Positions 24,630 to 33,951 of a stretch of 64,000 bases of DNA are shown here, piece by piece. The position numbers and the translations under genes were made by a program. The DNA lies in NCBI RefSeq assembly GCF_003605575.1, contig NZ_QKNY01000009.1, forward strand, positions 124,001-188,000, in the 5' to 3' direction. Origin of the DNA: Halonotius aquaticus. GTDB lineage: Archaea > Halobacteriota > Halobacteria > Halobacteriales > Haloferacaceae. The notes under the pieces were generated by a model. It saw only the letters and a program-made list of their open reading frames with translations. It ran no database searches and was not told the origin of the DNA. Position 1 is the stretch's first letter; the number at the start of each line of letters is the position of its first letter.

Positions 24630-25115
24630 TCATTCGCGTTGCTCCATAATGGTGGTGACTGTTTCGACGGCGTCGCGTTCGGCGTCTCGAAGCGTCCGCA
24701 GCACCGACAACAGGTGGGCTCGATCCACCGAGAACGCCGCATCGCTGGCTTCGATCGCATCGATCATATCGTCGTAGAACTTGTAGGCCGTCTCCTCGTT
24801 GCAGAGCTGATCATAAAGGACGCCATCGAAGTCCTCGGGTTTCGTCTGGCCGTAGCTCGCCTCCACGAGGGCGTCGATCTCATCGAAGGGGATACTGTCG
24901 GCCGCAAGGCTGTCGATGAGGCCATCAAGCCGGTCGCGGTGGGCCGCCGACTCCTCGGCGGCATCGGCCAACAGCGACTCCAGTTCGGCGTCGGGTTCCG
25001 GCAGCGACTCACGGTGGTTGTTCGCGCGAGCCTCAGTGACCTCCTCAAGGACGATCCCGATCTGCAGCAGCCGCGCAAGCTGTTGATCGGAGTCAACGCG
25101 CTGACTGAGACTCAT
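24630..25115 (-). CDS. Ferritin-like / rubrerythrin-like protein
   Basis: A 161-residue helical protein. Possible di-iron ligands are E and H in EEVTEARANNH, EESAAHRDRL and NEETAYKFYDDMIDAIE, spaced as in a four-helix ferritin-like bundle. Iron storage or peroxide detoxification is plausible. No C-terminal rubredoxin domain is present. It lies upstream of and likely in operon with the DtxR-type gene, and downstream of sufCBD, suggesting one iron-homeostasis block. The fold assignment is moderate. Confidence 0.65.
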   Translation of the reverse strand: MSLSQRVDSDQQLARLLQIGIVLEEVTEARANNHRESLPEPDAELESLLADAAEESAAHRDRLDGLIDSLAADSIPFDEIDALVEASYGQTKPEDFDGVLYDQLCNEETAYKFYDDMIDAIEASDAAFSVDRAHLLSVLRTLRDAERDAVETVTTIMEQRE

Positions 25116-25227
25116 TGGATATCGCTCCGTGCTGCCGACACTCGCATAACTATTGGTCTGGGATGTGCGAACTTACCGTTTTCCATTCGACAACCGCAGA
25201 CAAAAATCCGCGCCGCAACGACGGCCG

Positions 25228-26436
25228 TCAGTCGAGCCGGGCGATGATCAGCTCTGAGAGATCCTCGCGGAACTCCTCGACGTCGATCTCTTCGAGTACC
25301 GGCACGAAGAAGCCCTCAACGAGCATGTTGCGGGCCGTGTTGGGATCGATCGAGCGGGAGGTCATATACAGCAGATCCTCCTGGTCGACCTGTCCGACCG
25401 TCGCCGAGTGACTGGCCTCGGTGTCGTGGTTTTTGATGATCAGCTTGGGTGAAGCGTCAGCCTCCGAGTCATCAGACAGCATGAGCGTATTCTCACGCTG
25501 GTAGGAGCTCGTATTCCAGGCGTCTTGGCCAACGTCTTGGACACCCTCATACACCGACCGGGCCACGTCGTCGAGGACGCCGCGGGTGACGAGATCGGCG
25601 GTCGTGCTCTCGGCGTTGTGCCAGACACGGGCGTTGATATCGAGGTGCTGCTCCTTGTGGCCGAAGAACGCGCCGACAACCTTCGTCTCCGAACCCTCGC
25701 CGTCGAGAGCCGTTTCGACATCCGAACGGGTAAGCCGGGAGCCGATGTTGCCCTCGATCCAGTTGATCGTCGAGTAGGTGTCGGTCACACCGCGTTTGAG
25801 CGTGATGTGGTAGGTATCCTGATCGAGGTTCTGCAGGGAGCCGAACTGTACGTAGCTGTTCTCGCCGGCGCTGACCTCGACGATGTTGCTGAAGAACCGA
25901 TCGCCGTCGACCTCGTCGCCGGACTCGATGGATTCCAGAATCGTCGCTGACGACGACTGCTCGGTGACGACGAGCGTGTGGCTGAACAGCGATCGGGAGT
26001 TCATTTCCGCGCGGATGGTGATGTCCTCAACGTCGACGCCCTCCGGCACGTAGATGACCGTTCCCGTCGTAAACAGCGCAGTCGACAGCGCCGTCAGATA
26101 GTTGCGCTCGGGGTCGACAACGGAGCCGAAGTGCTCCTTGATGAGCTCCTCGTGCTCATCGAGGGCTTCCTCGAATGAGAGGACGGTCGCGCCCTCAACG
26201 CTCTCACGAACGGTCTCGTCGGACTGATCGCGCGGATCGACGAGTTCCTCGAAATCAAGCGATTCGAGATCAGTCCAGCGTCGACCCGGCGTGTGGATCA
26301 CGTCCGGCAAATCGAGGGAATCGAGGCTGTCGAGTGCCTCAAGCCGCTGTTCGAGCAGCCACTCGGGTTCGTCGCGGGCCGCCGAGATCTCTTCGACGGT
26401 CTCTGCGGAGATGGAGGCTGGTACCTGCACGCTCAT
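25228..26436 (-). CDS. sufD: Fe-S cluster assembly protein SufD
   Basis: A 402-residue member of the SufB/SufD family with the right-handed beta-helix core (TGTVIYVPEGVDVEDITIRAE, TVGQVDQEDLLYMTSRSID). It lacks the SufB cysteines and ends in a helical domain, EEIDVEEFREDLSELIIARLD. It forms the SufBC2D scaffold. It overlaps sufB by 4 bases, so it depends on the sufB transcript. Confidence 0.92.
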   Translation of the reverse strand: MSVQVPASISAETVEEISAARDEPEWLLEQRLEALDSLDSLDLPDVIHTPGRRWTDLESLDFEELVDPRDQSDETVRESVEGATVLSFEEALDEHEELIKEHFGSVVDPERNYLTALSTALFTTGTVIYVPEGVDVEDITIRAEMNSRSLFSHTLVVTEQSSSATILESIESGDEVDGDRFFSNIVEVSAGENSYVQFGSLQNLDQDTYHITLKRGVTDTYSTINWIEGNIGSRLTRSDVETALDGEGSETKVVGAFFGHKEQHLDINARVWHNAESTTADLVTRGVLDDVARSVYEGVQDVGQDAWNTSSYQRENTLMLSDDSEADASPKLIIKNHDTEASHSATVGQVDQEDLLYMTSRSIDPNTARNMLVEGFFVPVLEEIDVEEFREDLSELIIARLD

Positions 26437-27860
26437 CCGAGCGAGCCCTCCATTTCGAGTTCAACGAGGCGGTTGAGTTCAACCGCGTACTCGATCGGGA
26501 GTTCCTCCGTGATCGGCTCGATGAAGCCCGAGACGATCATCTGTTTGGCGTCGTCGTCGTCAAGCCCGCGCGACTGGAGGTAGAAGATGTCCTCGTCGCC
26601 GATCTTACCAACGGTCGCCTCGTGGGCGACGTCGACCTTCGACTCGTTGATCTCCATGTACGGCATCGTGTCGGAGGTCGACTCGTTGTCGAACATCAGC
26701 GCGTCACACTCGACGGCCGTCGAGGAGTTCTCCGCGCCGTCGGCGATGTGGACGAGCCCGCGGTAGTTGGTGCGGCCGCCATCCTTCGAGATCGACTTCG
26801 ACTCGATGGTCGATTTCGTCTCGGGGGCGTTGTGGTAGACCTTTGCGCCCGTGTCGATATCCTGGCCTTCGCCGGCAAAGGCGATGGTGATGTGGTTGTC
26901 CGACGCGCCGCGACCTTTGAGGATTGTCGAGGGGTACAGCATCGTCGCCTTCGAGCCCATCGACCCCGAGATCCACTCCATGCGCCCGCCCTTCTCGGCG
27001 ATGGCGCGTTTCGTGTTGAGGTTGTAGGTGCTTTTCGACCAGTTTTGGACGGTCGAATACTGGACGTGAGCGTCTTCTTTGACGAAGACCTCGACGCCGC
27101 CGGAGTGGAGGTTGAACGCGGAGTATTTCGGGGCCGAACAGCCCTCGATGTAGTGGACTTCGGAGTTCTCCTCGGCGATGATCAGGGTGTGCTCGAACTG
27201 CCCCATCCCTTCGGAGTTCATCCGGAAATACGCCTGAATCGGCATCTCGACGGTCGTGTCTTCCGGGACGTAGACGAAGGAGCCGCCCGACCAGATCGCG
27301 CCGTGGAGCGCGGCGAACTTGTTGTCGCTCGGCGGGACGGCCTTCGTCATGAAGTACTCTTTGACGAGGTCTTCGTGTTCCTGGACGGCCTTGTCCATGT
27401 CACAGAAGATGACGCCTTTCTCCTCCCACTGCTCCTGCATGTTCTGGTAGACGATCTCCGACTCGTATTGGGCACCGACGCCGGAGAGGGCGTTCTTCTC
27501 GGCCTCCGGGATGCCGAGTTTGTCGAAGGTGTCCTTGATGTCATCGGGGAGGTCGGTCCAGTCGTCGACACCGCCGCGAACGTCGATATCCGGGCGGATG
27601 TACGGGACGATCTCGTCGATGTCGATCTCGCTGAGATCCGGGGCCTCGGGCCAGTCGGTCGGCATCGGCATCTCCTGGAACTGCTTCAGGGCACGGAGTC
27701 GCCGCTGGAGCATCCAGTCGGGTTCGTCCTTGTCCTCGCTGATGACGCGGATCGTCTCATCATCGAGTCCTTTCTCGCTTTTGAAGGCGGAGGCTTCCTC
27801 CTTCTTGAACTCGAATCGGGATTCGGTGTTGGTTTCTTGAAGTTCTTCGTTTGAGCTCAT
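26433..27860 (-). CDS. sufB: Fe-S cluster assembly protein SufB
   Basis: A 475-residue scaffold. Typical features are the SSNEE...RFEFKKEEASAFKSEKGL start, VYVPEDTTVEMPIQAYFRMN, HYIEGCSAPKY with the conserved cysteine, and GRTNYRGLVHI. It assembles Fe-S clusters with SufD and the ATPase SufC. It has its own TATA element, CTATAAG, 23-29 bases before the ATG, although sufC ends only 51 bases upstream, so it may be expressed both from that promoter and by readthrough. Confidence 0.95.
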   Translation of the reverse strand: MSSNEELQETNTESRFEFKKEEASAFKSEKGLDDETIRVISEDKDEPDWMLQRRLRALKQFQEMPMPTDWPEAPDLSEIDIDEIVPYIRPDIDVRGGVDDWTDLPDDIKDTFDKLGIPEAEKNALSGVGAQYESEIVYQNMQEQWEEKGVIFCDMDKAVQEHEDLVKEYFMTKAVPPSDNKFAALHGAIWSGGSFVYVPEDTTVEMPIQAYFRMNSEGMGQFEHTLIIAEENSEVHYIEGCSAPKYSAFNLHSGGVEVFVKEDAHVQYSTVQNWSKSTYNLNTKRAIAEKGGRMEWISGSMGSKATMLYPSTILKGRGASDNHITIAFAGEGQDIDTGAKVYHNAPETKSTIESKSISKDGGRTNYRGLVHIADGAENSSTAVECDALMFDNESTSDTMPYMEINESKVDVAHEATVGKIGDEDIFYLQSRGLDDDDAKQMIVSGFIEPITEELPIEYAVELNRLVELEMEGSLG

Positions 27861-27882
27861 GTATTGTGGTTGTGTTTGGTTG

Positions 27883-27889
27883 CTTATAG
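27883..27889 (-). promoter_or_regulatory. TATA element of sufB
   Basis: CTATAAG on the minus strand lies 23-29 bases from the sufB ATG inside the short sufC-sufB gap, implying a separate start for sufB-sufD. Confidence 0.6.
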
Positions 27890-27911
27890 TGCTGTGCGTA
27901 ATCGGTTCTTG

Positions 27912-28835
27912 TTACGCGGCCTCGTAGACTTCGTCACGAACCCAGTCGTAGCCTTTGTCTTCGAGTTCTTCGGCCAACTCGGCCCCGCCGCTTTTGGCGA
28001 TCTCGCCGTCGAGCATGACGTGGACGTGATCGGGTTCAACGTAGTCAAGGATGCGCTGGTAGTGGGTGATCTGGAGGATGCCGGTGCCCTGCTCGTCGCG
28101 GAGGGCGTTGATCCCCTTGGCGACATCCTGAAGGCGGTCGATGTCGAGCCCGGAGTCGATCTCGTCAAGCACGGCGACAGCAGGCTCAAGGAGGGCAGCC
28201 TGGAGGACTTCGTTCTGTTTCTTCTCGCCGCCGGAGAAGCCGGCGTTGAGGTAGCGGTGCATGAACTTCTCGTCCATATCGAGCAGCTCCATCTTCTCCG
28301 AGAGGATCTGCTGGAACTCGGCGACGCTGACCTCGCCGTCGTCTTCGGGGCCTTCCATCGGGGACGTTTCGTAGCCCTCGTCGTCCTCGTCGTCGGCCTC
28401 GGCTTCTTCTTCGTCCTCGTCTTCGAACAGTTCCTCGCGTTCCTCGGCTTTGGCGTTGAGTGCCTGTCGGAGGAAGCTTGTCATGGTGACACCCTCGATC
28501 TCGGCGGGGTACTGGAAGCCGAGGAAGATGCCGAGGGCAGCTCGTTCGTTCGGTTCGAGCTCAAGGAGGTTCCACGAGAGATCCTCCTCGTCGATGTCGG
28601 CGTCGATATCTTCGACATCTTCGTCCTCAAGATGGAGGAGAATCTCGCCGTCGGTGACCTCATACGCTGGGTGGCCGGCGATAATCTTCGCCGTTGTCGA
28701 CTTCCCGGAGCCGTTGGGACCCATCAGGGCGTGGATCTCACCGGAGTTGACTTCGAGATCGACACCGCGGAGAATCGTTTCGCCGTCCTCTTCTGCGACT
28801 GCTGCGTGGAGATTGCTGATTTCAAGTGTTGCCAT
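27912..28835 (-). CDS. sufC: Fe-S cluster assembly ATPase SufC
   Basis: A 307-residue ABC ATPase. Walker A GPNGSGKST, signature FSGGEKKQNEVLQ and Walker B PAVAVLDEIDSGLD match SufC. It is longer than bacterial SufC because of an acidic insert of about 35 residues (EDEDEEEAEADDEDDEG) before the signature region. The insert probably reflects high-salt adaptation and may lie on the surface. It supplies energy to SufBD. Confidence 0.94.
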   Translation of the reverse strand: MATLEISNLHAAVAEEDGETILRGVDLEVNSGEIHALMGPNGSGKSTTAKIIAGHPAYEVTDGEILLHLEDEDVEDIDADIDEEDLSWNLLELEPNERAALGIFLGFQYPAEIEGVTMTSFLRQALNAKAEEREELFEDEDEEEAEADDEDDEGYETSPMEGPEDDGEVSVAEFQQILSEKMELLDMDEKFMHRYLNAGFSGGEKKQNEVLQAALLEPAVAVLDEIDSGLDIDRLQDVAKGINALRDEQGTGILQITHYQRILDYVEPDHVHVMLDGEIAKSGGAELAEELEDKGYDWVRDEVYEAA

Positions 28836-28965
28836 TGGTGGTTCGTTGCCTCGTATCCAAATGGTAGTGAGTTACGCCCATAATGGTTTCGCATTCACCC
28901 CCGTAATCGATACAAGAGCGAAAAGAAAAGTTTTCGATCAGCAAAACCACCGGAGAGGAAATCGG

Positions 28966-31900
28966 CTACCAGTATTGTTCGAGGCCGGTCTGTGTTTGGC
29001 CGGTTTTGATCTCATCCCACGACATATCGAGGGCTTCGATGACACGGGAGATCGGCCCCTTGAGCGTCTTCTCCAACATCGTTTCGAGGTCGATCTCGAA
29101 TTCGTCGGGGAGTTGGTCGGCATACTCGAAACAGATCACATCGGGATCGCGCTTGAACTCGCCGTAGAGGGGATCTTGCCGTGGATCAAGCCCCTGCTCG
29201 TCTTCCATCCGGCGGAAAAACGAGGAGTGAACATCCTTGAGGTAGAGCCGCTTGGGTTTCGAGCCGCGATCGAAGTTGGTGCCAAGGAGGAGATTGGCGT
29301 ACTGCGCACCCCGAACCTGTGCGGTCGGCGTTTCGTAGGCATCGAGTCGCTTGCCGATGCCGCCAGGGATGCCGATCTCTTCGACGCTTCGTTCGCCATT
29401 AAGGAACTCCTCGATAACCGTCGTCAGGTATGTTCGAACTTCCTCGCGGTCGGCTTCCATGTCGTCGCCGGTGACGATGGTTTCGATCACCTCTTTCTGG
29501 ACGCGCTTGGTGATCGGTGCGATATCCGAGCGTTTGTACTCGAAGCCGGTGATGTCGATGTCGTCGACATCCTTGCCCTCCTTCCAGATGATGTGGCCGG
29601 CGTACCGCTTCTTGCGACCGGCTTGGAAGAACCGTCGGTAGAGCTTTTCAAATTCGATCTGGAAGCGGTGCTCGTCGGCGTTGAGTTCGTTGCTTGCGAA
29701 ATCGTCGTAGCGGCTGTTGATGTACTCCTCGATCTCGAAGGATTGCTCGATAGCGTCCGACTTTTTTTCACTTCCATCCAACTCTAACATAACGCTATCC
29801 GTATCGCCGTATGCGACTTCGTAATCGAGTTCGCTGGCGACGGTTTCGGTGAAATCGATTACCTCACGGCCGGTCGCCGTGACAGCTGCCGCGCCCTCCT
29901 TGTCGTAGAGCCGGAACCGATCCCACCCCGTTACGCCATAAAGGCTATTCATAATAACCTTGACAGCTGCCTGTTGAGTGTCGTAAATGGCGTACTTGGA
30001 GCTATCTGGGTCGTGTTTATTCCGCAGTTCTTTCTTTTCCTCTCGTTCTGTTAACAGTTCATCAACCATCTCGCGCATGATGCCGTCCGGCTCTTTCCGG
30101 AACCGGGTGCCGTTGGGCGCACGGTAGGTCTCACCCTCGAAGTCCTCGTCGACCTTCGTTTCAGGGCCGGCGTTGATCGTCACCATACACATTGGGTACA
30201 AACTCTTTAGATCTAGTACACTGATGTTTTCGCGGACGCCAGTAATCGGATCGAAGACGGCTCCGCCCTCAAAATCCTCGGACTCCTGTTGTCCTTTTGT
30301 CGGTAATGCGAACTTTCCATACGCCTTGTGCAGCACGTACTGGTCGACGGCGTCGCCCGGTGTCGGCGCGTCTTCGATCTTACAGCCGACGAACTTGCGG
30401 ACTTCGTCCCAGAAATCAATCAGACCTTGCTTGCGGTCGATCTCGACACAGAGTTCCACGTCCCGGAGATTGTATTCGAGGAGGCGTTTCGGTTCCTCTT
30501 CCCAGAGATCGCCGATGTCGCCGGCGTATCGCTCCTTACCAACGCCGAGTTCGAGTTCGCCGACAGCGTCGAGGCGATAGGAGTCGAGTTCGGTGAACTG
30601 CGTGCGCTTGTAGCCGTAGAGGAGATCGAAAACGACCCGGCCCTTGATATCAGGGCCACCCCACCCGGATCGCCATACCTCATCGATCCGAGAAAGGCGG
30701 TCGACCGAGAGATTGTACTGACTCGCCGGACCAATCTCTTCCATCCGGTCGAGGAAGTACGGGACATCGAAATCCTCACAGTTATGAACGAGACAATCAT
30801 CCGCGAAGAAATTGTGCGTGGTCGTCTCGATGTCGTAGGTCGTCTCCGTCCCGACACGCTCCACGTCCTCAACTTTTACAAACACGTACTCCTGCCACTC
30901 GTCGAGAGTCGTTTCGTGTCGTTTGAGGCTGATCCCTCGGCGGTGTTTATCTCGACCGATCCGCCGGTCGTCGGTTCCGGTGTCGGCCTCAAAGAGCGCG
31001 TACGGGATGTTCTCGCTTCGGCCGCTCTTTCCGCCGTCCAGTGCTTTCAACGCGTCTCGCTTTTCGGAGTGAGAGAGGTGTGGAAGAACCCTGTCTCTGA
31101 GCCGCTGGATCTCACGCTCCGCGTCCGGTACTCGAACCACGTTCTCGCGCTGCTCTGCGTAGATGCCGAGTCGGCGAAATAACTTTGCGTACCATCGTCC
31201 GATAGACCGATTTTCGGCCGCAACGGTCACCGAAGACGAGACGTGCCCGTCTCCGTCGATAACGCCCGCCAAGAACCGTTCTATGTACGATTCCGGAAGT
31301 TCGAAAACCTTCGAGAGATCGACATCTCCCTCGTTTTTGTCGCCGAACGGAATCCCGAGCCCGTTGAACGCGTACATGCGGGTGTAGTCCAGTACGTTCT
31401 GCTTGTAGCAGCCCTTTCCGTCGGGTTCGAGACGCGTCTCACCGGGGAACTGTTGGTGTAACTCTTCGTGCGTGTTATAGAAACGGATGCCGTCATCGGA
31501 CGAGATCGTCCCGTCCGTGAGAACGAGGCCCGCAAGATACAGTTCGTGTTCCGTGAGTTCCCTGTCGAGGTCGTTCCGCGTGCGGCGGTACTCCCGCCCG
31601 CCATCAGGAAGCGCAACGTCGTACCGGTCAGCCGCGAGTTGACAGCGCTCTGGAGTCCATATATCTGTATCTGGGTGATATAACGTTCCCGTAGTGAGGC
31701 CGAACTCCGATGCGAGTTCCGAGACCGCACCGGACGGGAGTTCGGATTTGAACGATTTGATCGCCTCTGTACTCCCGAACCGCTGGCATTCGACCGGGAC
31801 GAGATCACTGAGGGTCGGAACACGCTCCGAGTCGATATTCAATTGTCGCGGTTTGAGGAGATAGTCCCCAACTTCGATCTCTCCCCCCTCCTTCCAGTCG

Positions 31901-33060
31901 ACTTGATCATCGTCACCAACCATCACACGATGATCCGCTGAACTGCGGAGATCAGTTCCGTCTGCAAGCCTGTATCTGAGAATCTCTTTCTCGCTTTCCC
32001 ATTTGTTCGTGACCTCCGCAGTCGTTGTCCGCTGGTCGTCGCTCCCCAACACCTTGTCGCCGACAGATACGTCCTCGATCCGTTCCTCAGTCCCGTCCGC
32101 TTTGAGAATTTGACTATCCGCCGGTAGACAGTTCCACCCGGTGAAGAGATCCGGATCGGTATCCTCGATGTAGTCGATAAACGCATCCAGCATCGCCGCC
32201 TCGGAGTCGTAGGTTCGGACATCGACCGCAATGTCGTCCTGATATGGGTCGTAATCGGGGAGATCGGTCGGTATCTCGCCGTCGCCGTCGGGCGCCTCGT
32301 AGAGCCATGCAATATACTCCTCATCGAAGGAGTCGTAGCTCGTGAGACAGACGATCGGCTCCTCGCCATCCTCGGGAAAGCCCCGGCGGTCGTCGACCTC
32401 GATGTCGAAGATGTTGACTCGGAGGTCGCTGTCGACATCGGCAGGGACAACCTCGGTGTGGGGGACTTGGATCGTGTCGCTTTCGAGCCGTCGCTCCGAG
32501 ACCTCGATCCCGCTGTTGATGCCCTTATCGATCAGAAATCGGTTCGGAAACAGAATGTCGGCCTCGTAGTGGTCAAACTCGTCGCGAACCTCGCCCACGT
32601 CACGCGGCGTGCGGCCGATGATCTTCGTCAGTTGCTCGCCGCGAATACTCTCGAAGGAGTCGCCGTCGGGGTCGGTCTCTCGGCTGTCGACGATGACATC
32701 GTACGCCTCCTCGGGCGGCGTGTCGAGTGAGTCAGTTGGGACGTAGAAGTAGGGCTCAAACCCGAGGACACGGACGTGTTCGTGAGTGCCGTCCTCGCGG
32801 CGGCCGAAGACGTGGATCACAGGGTGTTCCTCGCGGCCACCGCCCTCGATGGTGTAATCGACCTGTGTGACCATCAAGTCGACTGTCCCCGTTGAGTCAG
32901 GGAACTTCGCGTCCTCAACGTCGACGACCTCGCTGATCCGACCGCCGCCGTTGCCGGCGACGACCGCGGCCGCATCGGCGGGGTCAGTCGCGTCCGCAGC
33001 ATCCGTCTCGTCGTCGGCATCGTCGGCAGGGGAGAAAGACGAGAGATCCGACTGTGTCAT
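28966..33060 (-). CDS. polB: DNA polymerase B (family B replicative type) with intein
   Basis: A 1364-residue precursor: 914 residues of polymerase and a 450-residue intein (separate entry). Exonuclease motif I is NIFDIEVDD (D219, E221), motif II is split by the intein at GWN/C with EDFDVPY, and motif III is YNLRDVELC. Polymerase motifs A (LDLKSLYPMCM), B (KVIMNSLYGVTG) and C (YGDTDSVM) are uninterrupted. The C terminus QTGLEQYW matches a PIP box, so it should bind PCNA. After protein splicing it should be an active replicative polymerase with proofreading. A TATA element (33081-33090) lies upstream. sufC lies downstream on the same strand. Confidence 0.94.
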   Translation of the reverse strand: MTQSDLSSFSPADDADDETDAADATDPADAAAVVAGNGGGRISEVVDVEDAKFPDSTGTVDLMVTQVDYTIEGGGREEHPVIHVFGRREDGTHEHVRVLGFEPYFYVPTDSLDTPPEEAYDVIVDSRETDPDGDSFESIRGEQLTKIIGRTPRDVGEVRDEFDHYEADILFPNRFLIDKGINSGIEVSERRLESDTIQVPHTEVVPADVDSDLRVNIFDIEVDDRRGFPEDGEEPIVCLTSYDSFDEEYIAWLYEAPDGDGEIPTDLPDYDPYQDDIAVDVRTYDSEAAMLDAFIDYIEDTDPDLFTGWNCLPADSQILKADGTEERIEDVSVGDKVLGSDDQRTTTAEVTNKWESEKEILRYRLADGTDLRSSADHRVMVGDDDQVDWKEGGEIEVGDYLLKPRQLNIDSERVPTLSDLVPVECQRFGSTEAIKSFKSELPSGAVSELASEFGLTTGTLYHPDTDIWTPERCQLAADRYDVALPDGGREYRRTRNDLDRELTEHELYLAGLVLTDGTISSDDGIRFYNTHEELHQQFPGETRLEPDGKGCYKQNVLDYTRMYAFNGLGIPFGDKNEGDVDLSKVFELPESYIERFLAGVIDGDGHVSSSVTVAAENRSIGRWYAKLFRRLGIYAEQRENVVRVPDAEREIQRLRDRVLPHLSHSEKRDALKALDGGKSGRSENIPYALFEADTGTDDRRIGRDKHRRGISLKRHETTLDEWQEYVFVKVEDVERVGTETTYDIETTTHNFFADDCLVHNCEDFDVPYFLDRMEEIGPASQYNLSVDRLSRIDEVWRSGWGGPDIKGRVVFDLLYGYKRTQFTELDSYRLDAVGELELGVGKERYAGDIGDLWEEEPKRLLEYNLRDVELCVEIDRKQGLIDFWDEVRKFVGCKIEDAPTPGDAVDQYVLHKAYGKFALPTKGQQESEDFEGGAVFDPITGVRENISVLDLKSLYPMCMVTINAGPETKVDEDFEGETYRAPNGTRFRKEPDGIMREMVDELLTEREEKKELRNKHDPDSSKYAIYDTQQAAVKVIMNSLYGVTGWDRFRLYDKEGAAAVTATGREVIDFTETVASELDYEVAYGDTDSVMLELDGSEKKSDAIEQSFEIEEYINSRYDDFASNELNADEHRFQIEFEKLYRRFFQAGRKKRYAGHIIWKEGKDVDDIDITGFEYKRSDIAPITKRVQKEVIETIVTGDDMEADREEVRTYLTTVIEEFLNGERSVEEIGIPGGIGKRLDAYETPTAQVRGAQYANLLLGTNFDRGSKPKRLYLKDVHSSFFRRMEDEQGLDPRQDPLYGEFKRDPDVICFEYADQLPDEFEIDLETMLEKTLKGPISRVIEALDMSWDEIKTGQTQTGLEQYW
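30781..32130 (-). mobile_element. Intein with LAGLIDADG homing endonuclease in PolB
   Basis: Residues 311-760 of the precursor. The first residue is Cys (CLPADSQILK) and the last two are His-Asn before the extein Cys (LVHN/C), the normal chemistry for splicing. Block B is RSSADHRVMV. The endonuclease motifs are LAGLVLTDG and LAGVIDGDG, both with the catalytic aspartates. The terminal block is HNFFADDCLVHN. All required residues are present, so both splicing and homing may be intact. The insertion site is the exonuclease II motif, GWN/CEDFD. Confidence 0.93.
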
Positions 33061-33080
33061 AGCGAGTGGTTGCGTCGTTC

Positions 33081-33090
33081 AGATAAAAAG
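33081..33090 (-). promoter_or_regulatory. TATA element of polB
   Basis: CTTTTTATCT on the minus strand lies 21-30 bases from the polB ATG, fitting a leaderless transcript. Confidence 0.6.
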
Positions 33091-33201
33091 TCCCGGTGTT
33101 CGGTCGGTCAAGCCGTTACGAACGATCCCGCTCGGCGGAGCGCGGCAAACCTCGGGGCGATAACAAACTATTTACTATGTCACCGGTTACCAAAGGGCAG
33201 C

Positions 33202-33375
33202 ATGTCTACCCACGCGGACGACCGACAGGAGCACAGTGCGGCAGCGTCCGAACCGACCGGGGTCGCAACCGTCGAATCCTATGAGGTCGACGACGGGGTG
33301 GTGCTCTTCGATGCCGAGAACCCGCTTGCGTGGGTTGAAACCACCGAGGCGATTCCAGTCAGCGAAGCCCTGTAA
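33202..33375 (+). CDS. Small acidic haloarchaeal protein
   Basis: A 57-residue protein (MSTHADDRQEHSAAASEPTG...). It ends in VVLFDAENPLAWVETTEAIPVSEAL, a motif I associate with a conserved haloarchaeal family of unknown function. CTATTTACTATG about 23-34 bases upstream supports the start. It is divergent from polB. No membrane segment or metal site is seen. Confidence 0.7.
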   Translation: MSTHADDRQEHSAAASEPTGVATVESYEVDDGVVLFDAENPLAWVETTEAIPVSEAL

Positions 33376-33414
33376 AAGCCGAATCCTTTTGCTGGCGGCC
33401 CATTGACTCGGAGT

Positions 33415-33891
33415 ATGCCGTCTGAGCCACCGACAGAAACCGGTTCTAACGGTGAGCCAACCGATCCGGCGATCGGTGAACCGGAGGAGGTCGCCGACAA
33501 CGCGGCCGAATCGGATGGCGAAGACGATCGCTCCTATGAACAGCAGGTCGTGGACGAACTCGTCCCAGATATCAGCATCGGCGACGATGCCACTCCAGAC
33601 AGCCACGAGATCGACGCCGAACCCGACAACGATACTGAAGCGGACGCCGAAGACGGTCTCTCCGACGCCCTTGAGGAGATCGACGACGACCTGTTGAACG
33701 CGTTTATCAAGATCGTCGTCTCGATCAAAGCCGGGATCCTGCTGATCAGTATCGGGCTGTTAGTTATCGGCTTTCGAGAAATGCTGGCCCTCGGCGGCGG
33801 GCTCATCGCCGTCGGCTGTCTCGCCTTGGCCCGCGCAGCCTACCGGTACTGGAACCACAAACAGATGAGACAGCAGAGAGACGACGAGTGA
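33415..33891 (+). CDS. Acidic protein with two C-terminal membrane helices
   Basis: A 158-residue protein. The first 95 residues are acidic and probably disordered. Two hydrophobic helices follow (FIKIVVSIKAGILLISIGLLVIG and MLALGGGLIAVGCLALARAAY), then a basic tail (RYWNHKQMRQQRDDE). The ATG at 33415 is chosen over one four codons upstream because CCTTTTG-type AT-rich sequence lies about 25-33 bases before it. Function unknown; perhaps a membrane anchor. Confidence 0.7.
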   Translation: MPSEPPTETGSNGEPTDPAIGEPEEVADNAAESDGEDDRSYEQQVVDELVPDISIGDDATPDSHEIDAEPDNDTEADAEDGLSDALEEIDDDLLNAFIKIVVSIKAGILLISIGLLVIGFREMLALGGGLIAVGCLALARAAYRYWNHKQMRQQRDDE

Positions 33892-33951
33892 TACAAGGCA
33901 AACCAAAGCCGGACGTAACGGCTAACCGGCCGGACGGCGTTAGGGTAGCTA

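Noticed and set aside
26175-27854. Long plus-strand open frame opposite sufB
   Set aside because: It is antisense to a well-defined gene and rich in Arg/Val/Asp patterns typical of reverse-complemented GC-rich haloarchaeal codons. No family motif.
28450-29787. Long plus-strand frame opposite sufC and polB
   Set aside because: It crosses the sufC-polB gap and mirrors their codons. No independent promoter or domain.
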